Shown here piece after piece: positions 44,001-51,377 of a DNA stretch of 64,000 bases. The stretch lies in assembly GCF_900116295.1 (NCBI RefSeq), contig NZ_FPAF01000014.1, forward strand, positions 36,898 to 100,897, in the 5' to 3' direction. Within the stretch, counting starts at the first letter, position 1. Each line of letters begins with the position of its first letter. The DNA is from Bacillus sp. 103mf (lineage in GTDB: Bacteria > Bacillota > Bacilli > Bacillales > Bacillaceae_G). The position numbers and the translations under genes were made by a program. A model generated the notes under the pieces. That model did no database searches, was not told the DNA's origin, and saw nothing but the letters and a program-made list of their open reading frames with translations.

Positions 44001-46266
44001 TAAATATAATGAACCGTTCAAAATTGATATTCGATCTGGCACAAAAACGTCTCCATTTGATGATCGAGTTGAAGAGAACAAAGATGATTTTTATTTGAAA
44101 AATGTTCGCCTTGTATTAGCGGATGGAACGACTTTATATGATCCGAACTTTGCAAATCCAAATCAGGAGTTATCAGTTGGTGATGGAGATACATCAACAC
44201 CAGTATTTACGTTCGGATTCCAGGTTCCGGAAGACAAATTTATTTCGAACGCGTATTTATGGGATACAAAACAAGAAAAGGATGGAAATCATCGAATTGC
44301 AGTGCAAGATGGGGTAAATAAAGAAGTCATTGCGAATGTAAAAGTTGATAACACACCACCACAGATTTCTACTACAGTACAGAATAAGAAATATAAAGGG
44401 AAAATTCCAATCGATGTAACAGTTACGGATGATATAGCAGGAGTAAAAAATAAAAAAGTTATATTGGACGGTAAAGAGATTATAACTCCGTACGAAACAT
44501 CATCTGCACAATTAGCAGCAGGAAAGCATGAGCTACATGTGGAGGCGGAGGACCAAGTAGGGAATCGTCAAGAAAAGACAGTTATGTTTGAAACCTGGGC
44601 AGAAAATCCAACAGATCCTACTCCGATTGCACCTAAAGACGGAGAGGAAAATGTGAGTACGAGTCCGACACTTGAAGCGAAAGTAACTGATCCAACAAAT
44701 GATGCAATGAAGGCAACATTTTATAAAGGGTATTCGTATAAGCCGAATGAAACAGATCATATGAAAATTACCGAAAATGCAATAGAGCAAGAGCCACCAC
44801 AGGCATTTGCTGTAAATGGTGAGAAAAGCTTTGACCAAGATCAGCTAAGTAAAGTTAGTAAAAAAGATGGGAAATATTATACAACGGAATCAACAGAGAA
44901 ATTCCCGTACCATCGCTTTGATGTAACAGTTGCTGCTGATGTGAGAAATGATGATACGGTAGAAGTAAAGTGGTATGGTCGTTCTCTAGAAGGAAGAAAA
45001 GTTACAATGTATGCTTGGAACTATACGACAAATAAGTGGACAGAACTTATATCGAAAATTGCTGGAGACAAGGATTTTGAATTAAAAGGTGCTGTATTAG
45101 CAAAAGAATATGTAAAAGATCAAAAAGTAAGTGTTATCGTACAAGACCAAATCCCAAGTTCGCCAAACAAGTTTGATTACACATTTGTCTGGATGTCTGA
45201 TACACAGTATTATTCCGAAAGTTATCCACATATTTATAAAAGTCAGGTTGACTGGATTGCTGCGCAAAAAGATCCATTAAATATTAAATATGTGTTCCAT
45301 ACAGGAGATCTTGTTGATAAGTCATATCAAGAATTTCAATGGCAGCGTGCAGATGAATATATGAAAGTACTTGAGAATGCGAAAGTACCGTATGGTGTGT
45401 TGGCTGGGAATCATGATGTAAATCATAAAGATGAGGACTATACAGCATACTCAAAATATTTTGGGGACTGGCGTTTTAAAGATAAGCCATTTTACGGTGA
45501 AAGTTATAAGGATAACCGTGGACACTATGATTTGATTTCAGCAAAAGGTAACGATTTTATTATGATGTATATGGGATGGGGCATTACAGATGAAGATATT
45601 CAATGGATGAAGGAAGTATTGCAGAAATATCCAAATCGAAAAGTAATTTTATCATTCCATGAATATTTACTTGTATCAGGTAATCGTAGTCCGATTGGCG
45701 ACAAAATTTTTAATGAAGTAGTTAAACCGAATAAAAATGTGTTAGCTGTGTTGAGTGGGCATTATCATGATAGTGAGACATTAGTTGATGAAATTGATGA
45801 TAATGGGGACGGAATCGCAGATCGTAAAGTATATCAAATGTTAGCGGATTATCAAGGTGGTCCAGAGGGTGGACAAGGTTATATGCGTCTTTTGCAATTT
45901 GATACAACCGCGAACAAAATGTATGTCAAAACGTACTCTCCATATTTAAATGAATATAATTTTTATAAACCAGAAGAGTATCCAGAAAAAGATGAATTTG
46001 AATTAGACGTTGATTTGAAACCTGCGATAAAACAAGTTGCAACAGATTATGTAGAAGTGAACGTGTACACGAATGAAGTAATTGGTAAAGATAATTTTGT
46101 AGCAAATTGGCGCAACGCAAAAGTGAAATTGGAGAATTTAAAGGAAAATACGACGTATCAATGGTATATAAAAGTCGAAGACCGATATGGTGGTCAAGTA
46201 ACTTCACCAGTTTGGTCCTTTACAACAGGTAAGAAAGATAGGAGATGGAACGTGTTCCCAAGTTAG
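41008..46266 (+). CDS. Very large secreted protein: lamin-tail domains plus metallophosphoesterase
   Basis: 1752 residues with a signal peptide (about 1-29) and AAGGGGG before ATG. Three lamin-tail-like repeats: a diverged one near 35-170 (ISEVHYTDDLRYIELYNPS), and two close copies starting near 328 (ITELMPDTINVNG) and 610 (ITEVTPDTTNVGK), each followed by GYEFIEIYNNS or its variant. Beta-sandwich regions follow. A calcineurin-like phosphoesterase spans about 1390-1660 (WMSDTQYYSE, HTGDLVD, GVLAGNHDV, LSGHYHD). A fibronectin-like end closes it. A cell-surface nuclease, phosphodiesterase or nucleotidase is likely; no LPXTG, SLH or membrane anchor is visible. The last codons lie inside the terminator. 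Confidence 0.87.
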   Translation: MFKKAIRSAIVATFLLQTLAGSGYVTLAEEKEQNQQAFISEVHYTDDLRYIELYNPSAKVMDMKNVQLKVNGKVLKFKDENEKQSVQPKETKLILFGNKTVNEINERYKTEIKEDQVLFATEDLSDEQIRIEVTNEKNKTVDVIETRKENKDISIHSFWNETKKEIKNEIPSPGTYTTFQSHEKEKASTESTQKEAVQPNSKQLEPAQKDNNQKEKPLQETAHVPKVKINAHEDLPIELQLASTYDEAKVNLIYRSASGLLVKKLKMNKGENNLYSTVVQKSDIWSDTFTYWFEIEQGGKVITFPEKEQYVSTVQHQSEDYTKNRPVMITELMPDTINVNGKDGYEFIEIYNNSSEAIQLKDYKLIYKYSETGSEDWNFTENATIPSKETRVFWIKNEGNAGVSKQDFIQAYGGNITEEQVLQIESDGMSNSAGRTIQFADQYGTVLSSVTYEKSDVKVGQSVAYAYKPESVEMQKVGLFEKGTPVVQIPFQVPLEPVKQSDQVGVTIEHTASPTHTEAEDLTITATIKGGENVAVLYTQDGKLTHKKLQMNKEGNSDIYKVTIPQKELWGNSLFYKIVVQGNQETIEKSYETKVEHKKIDPQSVPPFLITEVTPDTTNVGKADGYEFIEVYNNSEQDLNFKDYTIRYRYPPEGPEGDLIWGSTPDDVVIPSGQSLVFWIINGENNEKNVADFNKQFGVNLVENKNIVRIYSNGMANGSARGIVVATKTGKEIAAAYYNDQANQADVKANKGILYRYPQDGSQMMQKISSAEHNASPGTVFEGQVPAERVALKADAIPPTISHEPTEGLISEFQDHKLSFSVLDNEQVKSVKLYYKTNPNAEYKVENLVENRVDKKYYYTIYSPELIGKEKITYYLEASDGLHVVKSDMYAVQIAGEKDKGPLRLNVKDDEVVANQVLLKGTSSSVGSEQLSLLVDGKKVETNTYRALEKPAYFAFDVKQTDLYFKNAVTIGNEVLRVFDDTYSDYVTLTVKIDQSKIKYNEPFKIDIRSGTKTSPFDDRVEENKDDFYLKNVRLVLADGTTLYDPNFANPNQELSVGDGDTSTPVFTFGFQVPEDKFISNAYLWDTKQEKDGNHRIAVQDGVNKEVIANVKVDNTPPQISTTVQNKKYKGKIPIDVTVTDDIAGVKNKKVILDGKEIITPYETSSAQLAAGKHELHVEAEDQVGNRQEKTVMFETWAENPTDPTPIAPKDGEENVSTSPTLEAKVTDPTNDAMKATFYKGYSYKPNETDHMKITENAIEQEPPQAFAVNGEKSFDQDQLSKVSKKDGKYYTTESTEKFPYHRFDVTVAADVRNDDTVEVKWYGRSLEGRKVTMYAWNYTTNKWTELISKIAGDKDFELKGAVLAKEYVKDQKVSVIVQDQIPSSPNKFDYTFVWMSDTQYYSESYPHIYKSQVDWIAAQKDPLNIKYVFHTGDLVDKSYQEFQWQRADEYMKVLENAKVPYGVLAGNHDVNHKDEDYTAYSKYFGDWRFKDKPFYGESYKDNRGHYDLISAKGNDFIMMYMGWGITDEDIQWMKEVLQKYPNRKVILSFHEYLLVSGNRSPIGDKIFNEVVKPNKNVLAVLSGHYHDSETLVDEIDDNGDGIADRKVYQMLADYQGGPEGGQGYMRLLQFDTTANKMYVKTYSPYLNEYNFYKPEEYPEKDEFELDVDLKPAIKQVATDYVEVNVYTNEVIGKDNFVANWRNAKVKLENLKENTTYQWYIKVEDRYGGQVTSPVWSFTTGKKDRRWNVFPS

Positions 46267-46280
46267 GGAACACGTTTTTC
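46249..46280 (+). terminator. Terminator overlapping the end of the large secreted-protein gene
   Basis: AACGTGTTCCC/GGGAACACGTT, 11-bp perfect stem, 6-base loop holding the stop codon region, then T-run. The left arm codes for the residues NVFP. Confidence 0.9.
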
Positions 46281-46505
46281 TTAATCGTAAGAAATTTTTG
46301 TACCATAGGTCCAACTAGCTTCGTTTTTTTGTAAACCACCGCGTGCTTCAATTTCTTTTATAATTTCTTTATAAATAGTTTGGCCTTCTACATTTAAGTA
46401 GGGCATCATTTGTTGTAAGGAATGATGAAAATAAGCGAGTTCTTCTTGATTCCATTGATCTTTCGGAGTCATTGATAACTCTGTCATATCACGTCCAATA
46501 TACAT
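46281..46505 (-). CDS. yfhS: YfhS family protein
   Basis: 74 residues, the same length as B. subtilis YfhS. ATG at 46505 follows GGAGGTGCTG. It starts MYIGRDMTELSMTPKDQW and ends with WTYGTKISYD, as in that family. Hydrophilic, helical middle, no known activity. Its position between mutY and sspE follows B. subtilis order, with the large secreted-protein gene inserted. Confidence 0.82.
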   Translation of the reverse strand: MYIGRDMTELSMTPKDQWNQEELAYFHHSLQQMMPYLNVEGQTIYKEIIKEIEARGGLQKNEASWTYGTKISYD

Positions 46506-46640
46506 TGTGCAGCACCTCCATCATCATTAGTTTGAATGAATGTTTTTGTCTGTATACGTAAAAAATATTTTTCTTTTCGTATTTTTAACGGATAGGTTCA
46601 GTCAAGGATGGTTACATTATTTGTTGTGGAGGTGAGAAAG

Positions 46641-46901
46641 ATGAACAAAAAACAACAAAGTTTAGGTAAAACAACTTCTGGTGCTAGCATTCAAAGCGCA
46701 GGTTTTGGAACAGAATTTGCTTCTGAAACAAATGCACAAGAAGTAAGACAACAAAATGCACAAGCAGAAGCTAAAAAATCACAAGCTTCTAGCGTTAGCG
46801 CTCAAAGTGCAAGTGCTGGCTATGGTACAGAGTTTGCAACTGAAACAAATGTACAAGCAGTAAAACAACAAAATACAAAATCAGCAGCAAAAAAATCTTA
46901 G
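46641..46901 (+). CDS. sspE: Gamma-type small acid-soluble spore protein
   Basis: 86 residues from ATG 46641 (GGAGGTGAG upstream). Two direct repeats carry the GPR protease cleavage motif: [12 protein letters not shown] and [12 protein letters not shown], each followed by a Gln/Lys-rich spacer. It is an amino-acid store in the spore core, degraded at germination. Composition is Gln, Ala, Ser and Thr-rich as expected. A forespore (sigma-G) promoter is expected but I could not place it with confidence. Confidence 0.93.
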   Translation: MNKKQQSLGKTTSGASIQSAGFGTEFASETNAQEVRQQNAQAEAKKSQASSVSAQSASAGYGTEFATETNVQAVKQQNTKSAAKKS

Positions 46902-46915
46902 TACGAATCAATAAC

Positions 46916-46953
46916 AAAAAACACTTCTCTAATATAAGGGAAGTGTTTTTTCT
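46916..46953 (+). terminator. Terminator of sspE
   Basis: AAAAACACTTC pairs with GAAGTGTTTTT around a loop of about 12 bases. Confidence 0.88.
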
Positions 46954-47080
46954 TTGTTATGTTTTCATAATTTTACTTTTATGTGAGCCGACATAACTTC
47001 TAATAAGTCAACAAATGTAGTCAAAGGAGAAGATACGGCTTTATTCGAAAATATGTAATAGTATTTTTAGGGGGGATGGA

Positions 47081-47341
47081 ATGAAACTGTTTGATGAACT
47101 GGTTGAAGAACAATTACGGACGATGGATGAATTATTAAAGTTACAAGTTCATTTAGAAAAATATCAACACCTTGAAAGGAATCAGCAAGATGTGAAGGAA
47201 CTCTATTTTATTCGCCAAGAAATTCAAAAAACAGAAAGAGCATTAAAAGGTTTACAGTTGAAATTTGAGCAACAAACAGCAGCGGTGATTCATTCTTTTG
47301 AAAATGAGAAGATGCTTTCGAACGAAGAGACGATTTCATGA
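47081..47341 (+). CDS. ygaB: YgaB family protein
   Basis: 86 residues after AGGGGGGATGG. A long helix with heptad pattern (LRTMDELLKLQVHLEK and IRQEIQKTERALKGLQ) suggests a coiled coil. It matches B. subtilis YgaB in size and place between sspE and ygaC. Function unknown. AAGAG/CTCTT pairs near its stop form a weak terminator. Confidence 0.78.
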   Translation: MKLFDELVEEQLRTMDELLKLQVHLEKYQHLERNQQDVKELYFIRQEIQKTERALKGLQLKFEQQTAAVIHSFENEKMLSNEETIS

Positions 47342-47492
47342 ATCGGCTCTTTTGTTTTAAAATTTCGACAGAAACGTTATAATAAAAAGAAAAGTGAATT
47401 CGGCTCAATATGTTTGAAAAAGAAATAAAAAAGGCACTGTATCTCAAATAACAACTTTAGAAGAGCTTTCACGACGAAAGAAGGGAGAAAGT

Positions 47493-48023
47493 ATGGGGTT
47501 TCCCAAAGAAGGAGAAAAAATACAAATACATAGTTATAAACATAATGGTTCTATTCATAGAATGTGGGAAGAGACAATAGTTTTAAAAGGGACACAAAGT
47601 TGTGTTATTGGAGCAAATGATCGCACTGTCGTAACTGAAGCTGATGGGCGCACGTGGATTACTCGTGAACCGGCTGTTTGTTATTTTCATTCAAATTATT
47701 GGTTTAATATTATTGGCATGCTAAGGCAGGAAGGTGTGTACTACTATTGTAATTTAAGTTCGCCATTTGCCTATGATTATGAAGCATTAAAATATATTGA
47801 CTATGATTTAGACATTAAAGTGTATCCAGATATGACGTATACGTTGTTAGATGAAGATGAGTATGAAAAACATCGTGAGCTTATGAATTACCCACCTGTA
47901 ATTGACACTATATTAAAGAGAAACGTTGAGTATTTAACGCAATGGATTCATCAGCGAAAGGGGCCATTTGCTCCTGATTTTATTGATATGTGGTATGAAC
48001 GATATTTAATGTATAGAGATTAA
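47493..48023 (+). CDS. ntdP: Nucleoside tri-/diphosphate phosphatase (DUF402, YgaC/Ntdp)
   Basis: 176 residues after AAGGGAGAAAG. The DUF402 barrel is seen as [14 protein letters not shown] and [19 protein letters not shown], with conserved acidic ligands in [19 protein letters not shown] and LDEDEYE. The Staphylococcus aureus relative hydrolyses nucleoside di- and triphosphates and affects virulence. Same neighbours as B. subtilis ygaC. A terminator follows. Confidence 0.85.
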   Translation: MGFPKEGEKIQIHSYKHNGSIHRMWEETIVLKGTQSCVIGANDRTVVTEADGRTWITREPAVCYFHSNYWFNIIGMLRQEGVYYYCNLSSPFAYDYEALKYIDYDLDIKVYPDMTYTLLDEDEYEKHRELMNYPPVIDTILKRNVEYLTQWIHQRKGPFAPDFIDMWYERYLMYRD

Positions 48024-48060
48024 ATAAAAACCTGCTCGGGCATCCAGCAGGTTTTGTCCT
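48024..48060 (+). terminator. Terminator of ntdP
   Basis: AAAACCTGCT/AGCAGGTTTT perfect 10-bp stem, 9-base loop, then a T-rich tail (GTCCTTTT). Confidence 0.82.
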
Positions 48061-48081
48061 TTTAACATGAGGGGGAGTGGC

Positions 48082-49839
48082 ATGAAAGGAATAAAACGGT
48101 ATCTACAATTTGTAAAGCCATATCAGTGGCTCATTACGATTACTATCGTAATAGGTCTTATTAAATTTGGTATTCCGCTTATTATGCCGTGGTTATTAAA
48201 GTATATTATTGATGATATTATTCAAGGAGGAAGTTCAGTAGAACAGAAAACATCTCAATTATTTGTAGCTACCGGGATTGCATTGTTTATTTTTGCGGTA
48301 TTACGTCCTCCCATTGAATATTATCGTCAATACTTTGCGCAGCGTATTGGAAATGCAGTGTTGTATGATTTGAGAAAGCATATTTTTGCGCACTTACAAA
48401 GATTAAGTTTACGTTATTATTCCAATACGAAGACTGGTGAAATTATTTCGCGTGTGATAAATGATGTTGAGCAGACGAAAGACTTCGTTATTACGGGATT
48501 AATGAATGTGTGGCTTGATACAGCAACGATTTTTATTGCAATTGCGGTTATGTTTTCGATGAATATGAAATTAACGCTTGTTTCTTTACTTGTATTACCC
48601 GTTTATGTAGTTGCAGTCAAATATTTTTTCAGTCGCCTTCGAACATTAACACGTGAGCGTTCACAAGCGTTAGCGACGATGCAAGGATATTTACATGAGC
48701 GTATTCAAGGTATGCAAGTGACACGAAGTTTTGCTTTAGAGGAGTATGAAAAAGAAAAATTTCAAGAGAAGAACAGCAAGTTCTTAACGAAGGCATTAGC
48801 ACATACGAGCTGGACAGCAAGGACATTTTCTACTGTAAACACGTTAACGGATCTAGGACCTTTAATCGTAATCGCTTTTTCTGCCTATGAAGTCATTCAT
48901 GGATCGTTAACGCTCGGTACAATGGTAGCTTTTGTTGGATACATGGATAGTTTATATAGTCCGTTGCGTCGTCTTGTAAACTCTTCGACAACGCTTACAC
49001 AAGCTTTTGCCTCCATGGATCGTGTTTTTGAATTATTAGATGAAGAATATGATATTGTAGATTGTCCAGATGCTATTACGAAGAGGTCCATGCGCGGCGA
49101 GGTTGTATTTGAGGGTGTTTCATTTCGCTACAATGAATATGAACAAGATGTACTCCGAAATATTTCTTTGTCTATTTCACCAGGTGAAAAAGTAGCACTT
49201 GTCGGTTTAAGCGGGGGTGGAAAGTCGTCACTTGCAAGTTTAATTCCGCGTTTTTACGACGTTTCTAAAGGGGCAATTTATGTAGATAAGGTAGATGTTA
49301 GAAATTACAATGTTCGGAATTTACGCAGCCATATTGGTCTTGTCTTGCAAGATAACATTTTATTTAGCGATACAATTAGAGCAAATATTTTATATGGAAG
49401 GCCTGAAGCAACGGATGAAGAGGTAGTAGAAGCAGCTAAAGCTGCACATATTCATGATTTTATTGTGAATTTACCGGATGGATATGAAACGGTTGTTGGA
49501 GAAAGAGGTGTAAAATTGTCTGGTGGGCAAAGGCAGCGCATCGCCATTGCGCGTGTATTTTTAAAAAATCCGTCATTGCTGATTTTAGACGAAGCTACAT
49601 CTGCGCTGGATTTAGAAAATGAACGTTATATTCAAGAAGCGCTGCAAACGTTAGCTGCTGATCGAACTACAATTATTATTGCGCATCGATTATCGACAAT
49701 TACACACGTAGATACAATCATTTATTTAGAAGATGGTGAAATAAAAGAAAAGGGTTCGCATCAGCAATTAATGCAAAAACGCGGTTATTATTATAATTTA
49801 TATCAAATTCAGCATATAAAAGAAACGACCCCTTCGTAA
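48082..49839 (+). CDS. ygaD: ABC transporter, fused permease and ATPase (YgaD type)
   Basis: 585 residues from ATG 48082 (AGGGGGAG upstream; ATG 48067 overlaps that site). Six membrane helices (about 18-290) are followed by an ATPase with Walker A GLSGGGKSS, Q-loop LQDNILF, signature LSGGQRQR, and Walker B LLILDEATSAL. A half-transporter of the exporter (MsbA/LmrA-like) type that works as a homodimer and moves lipids or drugs outward; the substrate is unknown. Note GLSGGGKSS in place of the usual GxSGxGKST. Confidence 0.9.
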   Translation: MKGIKRYLQFVKPYQWLITITIVIGLIKFGIPLIMPWLLKYIIDDIIQGGSSVEQKTSQLFVATGIALFIFAVLRPPIEYYRQYFAQRIGNAVLYDLRKHIFAHLQRLSLRYYSNTKTGEIISRVINDVEQTKDFVITGLMNVWLDTATIFIAIAVMFSMNMKLTLVSLLVLPVYVVAVKYFFSRLRTLTRERSQALATMQGYLHERIQGMQVTRSFALEEYEKEKFQEKNSKFLTKALAHTSWTARTFSTVNTLTDLGPLIVIAFSAYEVIHGSLTLGTMVAFVGYMDSLYSPLRRLVNSSTTLTQAFASMDRVFELLDEEYDIVDCPDAITKRSMRGEVVFEGVSFRYNEYEQDVLRNISLSISPGEKVALVGLSGGGKSSLASLIPRFYDVSKGAIYVDKVDVRNYNVRNLRSHIGLVLQDNILFSDTIRANILYGRPEATDEEVVEAAKAAHIHDFIVNLPDGYETVVGERGVKLSGGQRQRIAIARVFLKNPSLLILDEATSALDLENERYIQEALQTLAADRTTIIIAHRLSTITHVDTIIYLEDGEIKEKGSHQQLMQKRGYYYNLYQIQHIKETTPS

Positions 49840-49857
49840 TAGGAAAGGGTCGTTTTT
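49824..49857. terminator. Bidirectional terminator between ygaD and ygaE
   Basis: AACGACCC(CTT)/(AAA)GGGTCGTT stem with T-run; it spans the ygaD stop and reaches the ygaE stop. Confidence 0.87.
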
Positions 49858-50945
49858 CATTCGTCCTCTTGTTTTTCATGAATTTGTAGTTCATTTTCTG
49901 GGTTATGGTACGTATAGAAACTGTCTACAAGTAAATCTAAATGTTCTACTTCCTCGCTATAATTAATAATAGCTGAAACGAGAGGAAACAGGTGAAGCCA
50001 TATTCGATAGCTTTCTTCATCATCTTTATTTTGATAGTTCATAAATATATCAATTAGTTGTTGTTTACCAACAGAAACTTCGTCAAGAATTTCAACAGAT
50101 TGTTGTTTCTTTGCTTTCCCAATAAATTTGAGTAATACTTGCTCATGATAATGAGTTAATGAATCCAGCTCATTTTGAATCGATTCTTGAAATGATTCTG
50201 GCATATATCGTAACTCGTTCTCTGTTCGATGGAGCGCCTTTAATGTACTTAAAGCGCGACTTGTTGTTGCTAACATTTGTCTAAATAGGACTAGTTTACG
50301 AATTTTAGCAACTTGTACTTTTTTGGTATAACTTCTTTCTTCTTTATACAGCAAATAGTAATGATTTAGACGAATCATTTTTTCTTTCATACGGTCAATA
50401 TCTGTTTTCAATGTTGTGAAATCAGATGCTTGCCTACTACTCATTCGAATCCATTTTACAATTTCTTCTGTATTATCCACGATTTTATGATAAAGCTTTG
50501 TTTCGTATTTTGGCGGCATAAATATTAAGTTTACGAGAGATGCCGCAATAATCCCAACCATAATTGTTGCGAATCGTAATAGGGCAAAATCAAAGAAATT
50601 TGCTCCTTGATATTCCATAATGGCAATAACAGTTACGAGCGCAATGGAAATTGTATTTTCTAGATGTAATTTTAAAGCGAGTGCAATAACTAATATACAC
50701 GTTAATCCAATAATAAAAGGATTACTTCCGAAGGCAAACACAAAGACAATGGCAAAAATTGCCCCCATCACATTTGCTTGAATTTGTTCTAGAGCTGTTA
50801 AATATGAGCGGTACACAGAAGGCTGTACAGCAAAAATTGCTGAGATTCCCGCAAATACAGGGCTCGGTAATTCAAGCAGCAAACATATAAATAAAGCTAA
50901 TGTAATGGCAATACCCGTTTTTAAAACGCGAGCACCAAGTTTCAT
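49857..50945 (-). CDS. ygaE: YgaE-type membrane protein, aromatic acid exporter family (ArAE/FUSC)
   Basis: 362 residues. The first 150 residues hold about five membrane helices (LGARVLKTGIAITLALFICL, then PSVFAGISAIFAVQPS, the conserved start of this family). The rest is a cytosolic helical domain with coiled-coil pattern. Length and place match B. subtilis YgaE. Relatives export organic acids; the substrate is not known. The start follows AGGAAAG. Confidence 0.82.
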   Translation of the reverse strand: MKLGARVLKTGIAITLALFICLLLELPSPVFAGISAIFAVQPSVYRSYLTALEQIQANVMGAIFAIVFVFAFGSNPFIIGLTCILVIALALKLHLENTISIALVTVIAIMEYQGANFFDFALLRFATIMVGIIAASLVNLIFMPPKYETKLYHKIVDNTEEIVKWIRMSSRQASDFTTLKTDIDRMKEKMIRLNHYYLLYKEERSYTKKVQVAKIRKLVLFRQMLATTSRALSTLKALHRTENELRYMPESFQESIQNELDSLTHYHEQVLLKFIGKAKKQQSVEILDEVSVGKQQLIDIFMNYQNKDDEESYRIWLHLFPLVSAIINYSEEVEHLDLLVDSFYTYHNPENELQIHEKQEDE

Positions 50946-51038
50946 ACTTTTTTTTTATATCCTTTCTTCCTTGTCAGAATGAATGTACAATATGATACTA
51001 TACATTCATTAACTTATGTTAGCAAGTAGTATTTTAAT

Positions 51039-51072
51039 GAAAAAACCTGCTGAACTTCAGCAGGTTTTTTTG
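51039..51072 (-). terminator. Terminator of the glutamate synthase transcript
   Basis: AAACCTGCTG/CAGCAGGTTT perfect stem with a 5-base loop; on the minus strand a T-run follows. It lies more than 300 bases beyond the gltA stop, past an inserted repeat. Confidence 0.82.
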
Positions 51073-51109
51073 ATTTGTTATAGAGTACTATGAGAATCAA
51101 AAGGCGTCA

Positions 51110-51372
51110 ATGAAAAAACTGTTATCCCGCTATTCGTGGGCAGTAATATTCCCACCTCAAAATTCAGCGAAAGCATTGTCCAGCTTCAGTGGCTAGAATG
51201 TTCGGTGGCTTCGCTTCTTCCTACGAGGAAAACCCCCCCCTCTACGTCAGAAGCTCCATCCCCCTCACATTCTGAACGAGCCACTTCCGCTTTTCTTAAG
51301 AAGTTAGGTGGGAGATAAACTACTGGCATGCGCCCGATTGGTGAGGGCTGATTAAAGTTTCACTTTATTCTT
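51110..51372 (-). repeat. Second dispersed repeat family, long copy after gltA
   Basis: About 260 bases without a gene. On the minus strand it begins AATAAAGTGAAACTTTAATC, then AGCCCTCACCAATCGGGCGC, a long segment with internally complementary blocks (AAGCGGAAGTGGCTCG; GAAGCGAAGCCACCGAAC; TAGCCACTGAAGCTGGAC), and ends GTGGGAATATTACTGCC and CGAATAGCGGGATAAC. Short fragments with the same AATAAAGTGAAACTT end occur at 55890 and 61579. I take it for a B. cereus-group intergenic repeat different from the 155-bp family. Confidence 0.65.
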
Positions 51373-51377
51373 TTGGT

